Shown piece after piece: positions 56,640 through 64,000 of a stretch of 64,000 nucleotides of DNA. The stretch comes from Poa pratensis (Eukaryota > Streptophyta > Magnoliopsida > Poales > Poaceae): assembly GCA_947311845.1 (NCBI GenBank), contig CAMZMU010000034.1, forward strand, positions 88,686,608 to 88,750,607, written 5' to 3'. A program made the position numbers and the translations under genes. Every line of letters begins with the position of its first letter. The first letter of the stretch is position 1. The notes beneath the pieces were generated by a model that made no database searches, had not been told where the DNA came from, and worked only from the letters and a program-made list of their open reading frames with translations.

Positions 56640-56940
56640 CATGTGGGAAGATGCTTTTTTTTAGAGATGAGCCAGTTTCTTTTGGTTCCTGACGCCAGCC
56701 TCCAGCGTGCACACGAACATCTCTGCGGCTTCACTGGCACGCCCCGTTGTTCTTGACGTGCCAACCGAACAGAGTGTTCCAGAAAAGGAAATTCCTGTTT
56801 GGCATTGCGTCGAACAGCCTGCGGACGACGTCGACGCTCCACCATGCGTAGAGGCTGAATGACGGGGGGACGGCGGTATCAGTGAGCGAATGGCCGGGCG
56901 CGGCGAAGGAGGTTCTCCTCCGCATTGGGCCGTCCAACCT
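56640..56940 (-). pseudogene. Pentatricopeptide-repeat (PPR) gene fragment
   Basis: Two minus-strand frames together give PPR-type helices: VDVVRRLFDAMPNRNFLFWN and TLFGWHVKN, then after a shift near 56735 EAAEMFVCTLEAGVR. This resembles one or two motifs of an organelle RNA-binding PPR protein. A full PPR gene has ten or more motifs, so only a scrap remains. It ends next to the left border of the WDR76-B homology, back to back with that gene. Confidence 0.6.
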
Positions 56941-57843
56941 TCAATAGTCGGGCTTCGGCCTTCTCTCCGAAGTTTGTGCGGCGCTCTGTTCTCCCGCCGC
57001 CATTTCCCGCCTCCGCGATACTTCCCGCCATTCCTTTTCAACGCCCCAGGAAGCAAGAACAGAGCAACTCCCCAAACCCGCCATTACTCACACATTCCCT
57101 CTCCCCTACCTCAGCCGCCACTGGATAATCCAGAAGATTCCCTCAACTCAAGAATGGCGTCGACCCCGGAAGACGGTCTCACCGACTACGAGCGCCTTCG
57201 CCACGAGAACATCAGCCGCAACGAGGTCATGCTTGCACACGTCCGCCGCAAGGCCGACGAGCTCTCCGCCGCCATCCAGTCCGCTAAACCCAAACGCGGA
57301 CGCGGGCGCCCCAGGGGCAGGAATCAGCCCGGTAAGAAGCCCAACACCCCGGGCCCGGTCAGCTCCATCGTACTCCGCTCCGCCTACCTCTCCCCCGCAC
57401 CCAGCTCTCATCCTCGCTTGCCTCCTCCATCCTCGGGTCCGCCTCGTCTCTCCCACCGGAGGCCAAGACTCTCGCGGAGGATTTCGATTCTGCGAAGGAG
57501 CTCGTGCTGAAACCTGCGCACGTGAGGAGGGTGGTGACCTCCAGTATACTGTCGCTGCGGGTACTGCCGCTCGTCGACCGGACCGTGGTGGTGGCGGGAG
57601 ACAAATTGGGGAGTATTGGGTTCTGGGACGTCGACGGTGCCTCGGAGGACCAGGATGGGGTGGCGTTCCGGTATATGCCACACAAGAGCCCTGTGTCGGC
57701 AATCGTGGCGCACCGGGCGGCGCCACACAAGGTGACCTTCTTCCTTCCGCTCTCTCATTCATAGTTTTACTCAAGGCACAAGGATTGGATTTGATACATG
57801 ATAGTACATAAGTTGTTCAGTAAGCACACACAACTTCCCAACG

Positions 57844-58022
57844 AGTCCCTACACTCCTCGAAATAGGCTTTCGCCCCGCTTTATAAATAAAGCCACATGG
57901 TCGAACTGATACAAAGTGATGAGGGATCCCTCTTACAAGACAGATCAAAGATAAACAAAGAAAACAGGAGTAGCCACACCCTAACGAAACACCAGAGACT
58001 ACTAACTAGAGGTGCCCGAATA
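57844..58022 (-). mobile_element. LINE 3'-end fragment in intron 1 of WDR76 copy B
   Basis: This roughly 180-bp insertion is absent from copy A. On the minus strand it contains GTGGCTTTATTTATAAAGCG followed by GGGCGAAAGCC, a phrase I recognise from the 3' untranslated region of grass LINEs. It is heavily 5' truncated and inserted antisense to the gene. Borders are placed by comparison with copy A. Confidence 0.65.
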
Positions 58023-58103
58023 CCTGCTCTTGTTAAATCAGAGCTGTTCTTTTCAGTTCAAATCGGAGCTGTTTACCTTTTTATCATTTGGGTTATCGTT
58101 AGT

Positions 58104-58211
58104 CATCTGCAGGAATAATGATGCTTAGAACTGTATAGTCGTTATGATGGTATTTAACACATCTGCAGGAATAATGATGCTTAGAACTGTATAGTCGTTA
58201 TGATGGTATTT
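58104..58211. repeat. 56-bp tandem duplication in intron 1 of WDR76 copy B
   Basis: The segment beginning CATCTGCAGGAATAATGATG is present twice in a row (58104-58159 and 58160-58211), while copy A has one related copy at about 12005-12058. The two repeats are nearly identical, so the event is recent. Confidence 0.92.
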
Positions 58212-60784
58212 GTAAAATCAACTGATCTAGGGAACTCGTTGTGGCTAAAAAACCAATGACTGTACATCAGATTCACTTGTACTTGCCCTGTTTGGCTAGT
58301 GGATACCACGAGTTAATTGCCTGTGGTGTGGCGATGTCTATAGGAGATGTGCGGATAGGCGGACATTGGGGTTGGCTGTGAGTGGTGACAGGACAACATG
58401 GGGCAGTGGGGTGAAGATAATAGATGACAGGGCTTATTGTTGTGCTTATATTGGTTTTGTTAGCCTTAAGCAGCCAATCTCAAAAACACCTGGGAGAACC
58501 TGGGTACCTCAAGCCAATCACCCTCTATTTTAGTTAATCTTCATTGTTGCCGGTTTCTACACTAGCCTTGGGAAATATTTATTCCTTACGACTACCGGTT
58601 TTTCTTTTATGTGGCTCTGTGTATACTAGATGTAGATGGTGGGGTTTGAATTCCTTCAGCTGTATCTATCTCCTTGATGTGGTGTAAGTTTTCAATAAAA
58701 GCTTTCGTCATCTAAAAAAGTGATAGTTAATTTCGTGACTTTCATTCAGAGTCATCCAATAGGCATCACATGTCAAGGTAGCTAAATTAGGAAGGATTTA
58801 TCCCATTTCCAGTGCACAAATAGTTATTAAGATGTTGCATATTTCATTGAGCTTTCTGTATCAATTCTAATCCTGTGGTGTATTTCATATACTTGGCTCT
58901 AGATTTATAGCTCTAGCTACCTGGGTGAAATCTGTCTTATGGACTTTGAGGAGGAGAACTTTAATATGGTCCACTTGTGGAAAAGTCCCGTTTATTCACT
59001 TTGTCAAGCACCAGATAGTGTCAGATGCCTATATTCTGGTGATGAAAGTGGTGACTTGACACTTTTTGATGAGCGTGTGGGTAAGGTGTTAACCACATGG
59101 GATGTGCATGACCGTTCAATCGAATCAATAGATTTTCATCCGGAGAAGAAACATATGCTTGCTACCAGTTCAACAGATGGATCAGCCTGTATATGGGATG
59201 TGAGAAATATGAAAAAGGAGCAGCCAGATAGCTTGAAGGTTTTCAAACTTAATGACTCTGCTCAGTCAGCTTATTTCTCACCTAGTGGCCACATGTTAGC
59301 AGTAACAAGGTACTTTATTTCATATCCCTACCCTTCTTCATCTTGCTGTTTGATACTGTAGAAGGCAAGGTTCTCCTCCCTCTTTGAGTTAGGAAACATG
59401 TTCCTTGAACCACCATTAAAACATGGCTAGACTCAATAAATATAATTAATGTTAGACTTTTCGTGGATTGTGCCAATATATTGCTATATTTTTATTGGCA
59501 GATCAACATACTTCATAGCATTTTAAATAGTTTCTATTATGCTGTGGCTTTTAATCCAATATTCTGGCAAGGTCGCACGGGTACTTTCATCTCTTCAGGA
59601 TTAAAATATTCTGCACTATTACTGACATCTGGCCGATAAATCTGTTTTTCTGGATTATTTCCTTTCGAATGACGTAATTCTTATTGTATCCAGCTCCAGC
59701 CTTTGTGGTACTGTCCAAGTATTTAGCGTGGATGACTTTCAAAAGTCGCAAACTGCAGAGTATAATAACCAGACAGACAGTTGGCCTTATACATTCAAGT
59801 AAGACAGCTCGTCTCACATATTTCTATGATGTTGGATGAATATTTGCTAATGTAATTGATCGAACAAGATTCATTGGTTGCAGGGTTATCTGGGGCTGGA
59901 ATGACGCCGACCTATATGTTGGAAACATGAGAATGGGAATAGATATTATCTCAGTTGAAGTCAACGACAGTGGCCTCTCAGCTCAGAACAGCTCCTATCT
60001 TAGGAGTCAACACATGCCATCCGTTCCATGCCAGTTTTCTGTAAACCCATATAATGTTGGCTATCTTGCCTGTTCAAACTCGAATGGCCATGTGTTCCTT
60101 TGGACTAGAGCTTAAATCAAAATGATCTCTAGTGGCTTACTTTGATGTTTTAGATGGTGGAGCTGCTGAATGTTGTGCTGTGAGGAATATATTCTCGTGG
60201 CGCGACTCGTTCGGATATAAAACCATATTTGCAGTAACATCACAATATTTGCAGCGTATTGCTGATTGCTTGCAATTTAGTGCAAGTCGCATGCTAATTC
60301 TTTGTATGTCGGCAACCTGATTGCCCCATGAAGCCAATGATTACTCCTCCGATCAATAATTGTCTTCTACTTTGTTGCACAGACAAGTTGACTGATTTTA
60401 ATGGATTTATTAACCAATTCTTGATTGTTTGACTATTTATTATACCAATAGAAATAATAGCAGTAGAAACTTTCTTTCAATACGAATAGTTGCAAATAAC
60501 TCATGTCCTGCTAGTTAAAATAACGGTCGAGCTAGAACCTCGGAATAGGAAAAACTTCATGGTCAAAGTCGTTTCCTTTTTCGTCTAAAAACAAATCATT
60601 ATCTTTTTTTAGGTTAAAACAAATCATTACCTTTTAGGTCACTTTGGGCTGCTGTGTTTTTTATTTTTTTACCCTGAAGGCCCAGTACCCATGGATTTAA
60701 ATTGGACCTCATACAATTATCTTTGGCATGTCTCTCCAAACGGGCCTCGGCCTTTCAAATTTTGTCGCCAATTGGGCCAGACAA

Positions 60785-60990
60785 TCATCTCTCGTACAGA
60801 AAAAAAACTCACACATGAATGCACACACGCACACCCTATTTGTATGAGCACATCCGAAAGACACTGAGCTAGTGGATTGGACACTGAGATTGACGAAATC
60901 ATCACAGTCGTCTCGCTATTGACGGGAACGTCGCCTCTCATTGAAATAATATTTCGTCTTTTTACGAAAAACACATGTATTGTACCTGGG
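60785..60990. repeat. Interspersed repeat fragment, class uncertain
   Basis: The stretch with CACACACGCACACCCTA, then CACTGAGATTGACGAAATCA and GACGGGAACGTC resembles a dispersed sequence I have seen often in Triticeae DNA, near retroelement tails. I could not identify termini or target duplications. Confidence 0.4.
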
Positions 60991-63170
60991 TCATAGAACA
61001 ATGTAGCTCTCCAATCTCTTTGTGCTTGGAACTGCACTTCTATGATTTTCCTCTCTATGTTTATTAGCAAGCTATTGATAAGTAAGTCGTGCCTGAAACA
61101 AGGTAGCCTTCGAAAGGTTTGTTAATATTGACACATTTTTCACGTGTTTTCATTAGAAGTATCCACAACAAAGTGTTTGAGCCGCCGCTGCAGGCCATAA
61201 ATTTCTTGTTGACTGAAATCAGCAGTAAAATATTTCTTCACCAAAAAAAAAAGTAGTTGAACCACGGACGTTTGTGGTGGCACCTGAAGAACCTACAGCC
61301 GGTGTTCATGCTCTCGAATCCGACACGTATTTTCGCCACACTTTCAACGTAGATCGGAGTTGGTGGAGAAGAAGCTGTCGATCCGCTCCGAGAAATCAAT
61401 CCACTTTGGTATTATGTCGTTGTCCTGATCGAGAAAGAAAACCCCAAATTAGGTTTTATGATCAAACTCAAAACCCCACGAAAATCAAGGCCATCGTATC
61501 GCATCAAGTTGGAAGCTAAAATTTTGCTGTCAAGCTCCTCCTTATTTAATGGATCAAGTCAGATATTTTGCCTTTCTTTAAAATAAAGAAAAAAATAGAA
61601 AAAAGCCAAAATGCATGACACTTGACCCGAAGGATAAAGCTCAATCACCGCGGCCGTGTCAGCACAGTATCGCACTGGCATTCCTTGCGCGCTAAAACCT
61701 CACCTGGATGGGCTACTCCGAGTGAGACAAGTACCAATCGGATTATCCGACGGGGAGAACTCGGCGTTTCAGAAGTACAGTACTAATGATAATCACGTAA
61801 GTACGTGACGTGACACGAGGCGGCGACCGCAGTGTAATGAGTGCAGGCCGCTAGCTAGCTGCACCATCGATCGTGTGTCTGTCACGGTGACTCGGTGAGG
61901 CTGACGCGTTGGCCGTATATGCATCGCGCGCGCGGCCGGTCGTCCGGGTCCAGACCTGCATGTACGAGTACGAGTGAGACGTGGCGAGACCGATCCACCA
62001 TGTGCCGACACAGCACGAAGATGGTAATTAACCGCACACTGTTATATATAGTATATTCTCTAGGTTTAGCGGGTGGTAAAAGTAAAATAAAACCCGGCGA
62101 CGTACGTACGCACGGCACGTACGACCCTTCCTTGCAAGTGGAAACGATCGATCGTGTGACGCAGTAGCTACTGTTGCGTGTATTGCACACTTAAGACTTG
62201 CTTTATTTAGTTTCCGTCTCGTGCGTGCACACCATCGGATCGCAATACCTTCTGACGCACTAGCAAATCTCGATCCAGTCCAGCCTAGTGCACACAAAGT
62301 TGGCAGCGGGATTCGATTCCAGGATCCGCGACGTACAGTTTTGCACATTTGAGTGATGTGGTCATTGATTCAACCGCGCGTGCCGATTTTTAGAGTCGAG
62401 TAACGTGGAGTATACAGTTCAAACCATCAAAGGAAAAATATCTACCTACCACAATCAAAAGCAGCACAATTTGGAATCATAGAGGAGATTTGAATTTTTA
62501 GAAAATATGAAAACATAGTAATATAAACTACAGGTAGTAACTTATTTTTTTAATGCTCATTTTACGGAGTTGTTTGAAAGTTTTTGCGAGTTTGATAACT
62601 TTCAAGCAATGTTTGTTTAACAATTCAAACCTCGAAATAAACCCAATTGTTAAATTCATCATTGATGGAAAGAACTATTTTTTTATTTTTTAAGTTTTAA
62701 AATAGTGTATCTCTGAATAACTTTGGCCAAAAAATATAAAATATGGGAAACATGCAAGCGGTTTTGTTCAAGTTCGGTCCAGTCATACAAAAATGGGAGA
62801 GGAGCACATCGTTTGCCATGTGGAACCTAACTAGTGGACCCGTGTTGTCAGAAACACTGTGATACCGAATAAATCATGAGATCTTGATTCTCTCAAAACA
62901 AATTAGCTCAATGGCGTTCTCCATAAAAAAAATATTCGTACCTGCAAACACCTTTTTCGAAGTAGTTCTTTTATTTTGTTTTTGCTTCCGGTGGCGTCTA
63001 GTATGTTGTTTACCCGCATTTTCATAGTATTTTGTGTGTATATTTTGAGGTAATAAAAATAAATAATACTCCTACCATAAGACATAAAAAGAGAAATTTA
63101 TCTGCATAAACAACGACAAAAACATAAAACGGGCACGCAAGGCGCGCATTTTCCTTCTAGTCTTATTTAA

Positions 63171-63431
63171 GGTAACAAGGTAGTACAATGAAGACTCTTT
63201 GCATCTTCATAAAAGACTTGCCATTTTCATTAATAAACAATAAGTTTGAGATGACCGGTTTATGAGCGGGAAATCGGTGGAAAACGGAACACAAGCCGCG
63301 CACATACCACCGAAAATAGAGTCGTCGTCGAGGTTACCCAATGCCGTCGTCGTCATTCTGCAACGACCCCAACTTTCTTTTGCATATTTTATTGAAGGTA
63401 ACAATGTAGTACAATGAAGACACTTTGCATC
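63171..63431. repeat. Pair of 35-bp direct repeats
   Basis: GGTAACAAGGTAGTACAATG with the following 15 bases at 63171-63205 recurs at 63397-63431 with two mismatches. The repeats are separated by 191 bp. Nothing else links the two flanks. Confidence 0.85.
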
Positions 63432-63948
63432 GAATGGAGTATGAGGTTCATAAGGCAAGCTTACTGTCTAAGTTTAAGTGTCTAACTCTATTCAACGAAG
63501 GAAATTTTATTTTACAAGCATATTCCACAGAAGTATTTTTTTGTGAGCATATTCCACACTCCACAGAAGAGAGGTGTTTCACGTGCAGGAGCACGACTGG
63601 CCTATCATTGTCTAATCCCACTTATTCCCCCAGAACCCCTCAAACTCTTCCAATCGTGACAACAAAGAGCCCCTGCAATTCCCCAATTCCAGTTCAGAAA
63701 CAGCCAATAGAACACACGCATAAAACACGCGACAACAACCACCACCACCACCGCCGCCGTCCCCAACCTCCAAAATTCCAGCTTTGTCTTCCGGCCGCGG
63801 CCGCGCCAGCTCGGACCCCATCTCTCTCCTCCGCCCCTCCATTCCCTCTCCACCCTGCCAATTTTAACCCCTCCTGCCCACTCGCCTCCCCCACCGCGAC
63901 GACACCGGAAGCCGCCGCTCGCCATCCCTCCTGCGCGCCGTGGCCGCG

Positions 63949-64000
63949 ATGGCGGCGTCGACGGCGTCGCCGCGGGGGCGGTCGATCCGGGAGACGGTGC
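63949..64000 (+). CDS. 5' end of a gene cut off by the window edge
   Basis: An ATG in GC-rich context (GCGATGGCGG) opens a frame reading MAASTASPRGRSIRETV up to the last base. The preceding 350 bases have the C-rich, CCG/CCA-repeat composition usual for grass 5' untranslated regions. Seventeen codons are too few to identify the product. Ala/Ser/Arg-rich starts of this kind are common in grass nuclear proteins. Confidence 0.6.
   Translation, partial: MAASTASPRGRSIRETV

Larger units (their letters stand above)
57154..60115 (+). pseudogene. WDR76/CMR1-type WD40 gene, copy B, frameshift in exon 1
   Basis: Exons correspond one to one with copy A: 57154-57731, 58903-59309, 59694-59798 and 59884-60115, with the same GT-AG sites and phases. 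Exons 2-4 are open and closely similar to copy A. Exon 1 has 578 bases instead of a multiple of three. Compared with copy A, one base is missing near 57390-57400, in the run after CGCCTACCTCTCCC. The normal frame therefore ends after 119 codons at 57510. The linker also carries an extra RG-rich insert (RGRGRPRGRN). If the deletion is real, only a fragment without the propeller is made. A C-run at the site makes an assembly error possible. Confidence 0.85.
56940..60358 (+). repeat. Duplicated segment, unit 2: WDR76 copy B with flanks
   Basis: It aligns with 11022-14213 over promoter, four exons, introns and the 3' flank, ending at GATCAATA (60351-60358). Differences include a LINE 3' fragment and a 56-bp tandem duplication in intron 1 of this copy, and several small intron indels. 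It would be the right end of unit 2 of the direct duplication. Confidence 0.85.
60359..63948. other. Gene-free intergenic sequence with repeat scraps
   Basis: No gene is recognised in 3.6 kb. It is AT-rich with a GC-richer patch at 61640-62350. That patch contains CGTACGTACG and GATCGATCG palindromes but no coherent reading frame. A repeat-like fragment lies at 60785-60990 and a 35-bp direct repeat at 63171/63397. The last 350 bases rise in GC content and become CCACCACC/GCCGCC-rich, as expected for the promoter and 5' untranslated region of the gene starting at 63949. Confidence 0.5.

Noticed and set aside
61790..62350. Overlapping frames on both strands in a GC-richer patch
   Set aside because: Frames are short, mutually overlapping and lack homology. 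Palindromes such as CGTACGTACG make both strands open by chance.

Overview
This is plant nuclear DNA, most likely from a grass of the wheat/barley tribe (Triticeae). The reasons are spliced genes with plant homologues, a CTCCCTCCGTTC Stowaway MITE, Tourist/Harbinger elements, and nested Gypsy LTR retrotransposons whose LTRs start TGATACGTCTCCAACGTATC, a start I associate with Triticeae repeats. No database search was possible, so family names rest on recognised motifs.

Layout, left to right: a broken MATH-BTB gene (1.3-2.4 kb, minus); a 5'-truncated LINE tail (2.6-3.6 kb); a truncated BAHD acyltransferase, copy 1, with a Stowaway MITE in its upstream region; a nearly full-length but dead L1-type LINE (about 5.4-10.9 kb); an intact four-exon WD40 gene of the WDR76/CMR1 type, copy A (11.2-13.9 kb); a Mutator-like element carrying GC-rich gene-like sequence (14.2-15.6 kb); a hAT-like insertion (15.7-17.75 kb) in the upstream region of BAHD copy 2; BAHD copy 2 (18.3-19.6 kb, one frameshift); an intact six-exon calcineurin-B-like EF-hand gene (20.0-22.4 kb, minus); a Harbinger element with a dead transposase and a nested Tourist MITE (23.1-25.1 kb); a solo LTR (25.15-26.5 kb). 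Then comes a 27-kb nest: a Tat-lineage Gypsy element (26.87-54.13 kb, minus) carrying a spliced antisense ORF, with two smaller non-autonomous Gypsy elements inserted in its gag in opposite orientations. After the nest lie a receptor-kinase pseudogene, a PPR fragment, WDR76 copy B (57.2-60.1 kb, frameshifted), a 3.6-kb stretch without recognisable genes, and the first codons of a gene that runs off the right edge.

The main structural conclusion is that BAHD1...WDR76-A and BAHD2...WDR76-B look like two units of one ancient direct tandem duplication. Homology downstream of WDR76-A stops where homology upstream of BAHD2 starts, and a Mutator-like element sits exactly at that joint. Unit 1 later lost the sequence between its BAHD and WDR76 genes, and the LINE now fills that gap. 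Unit 2 kept the calcineurin-B gene and received most of the later transposons. Each unit keeps a different reduced gene set: unit 1 has an intact WDR76 and a truncated BAHD, unit 2 a frameshifted WDR76 and a full-length but frameshifted BAHD.

The genes that look functional are WDR76-A, the calcineurin-B-like gene and the partial gene at the right edge. The rest is transposon-derived or decayed. The most unusual sequence organisation is inside the Tat element: polypurine-tract-like motifs joined to small inverted repeats form an array within an intron of its antisense ORF. Both nested Gypsy elements also carry internal copies of their own polypurine-tract motif.
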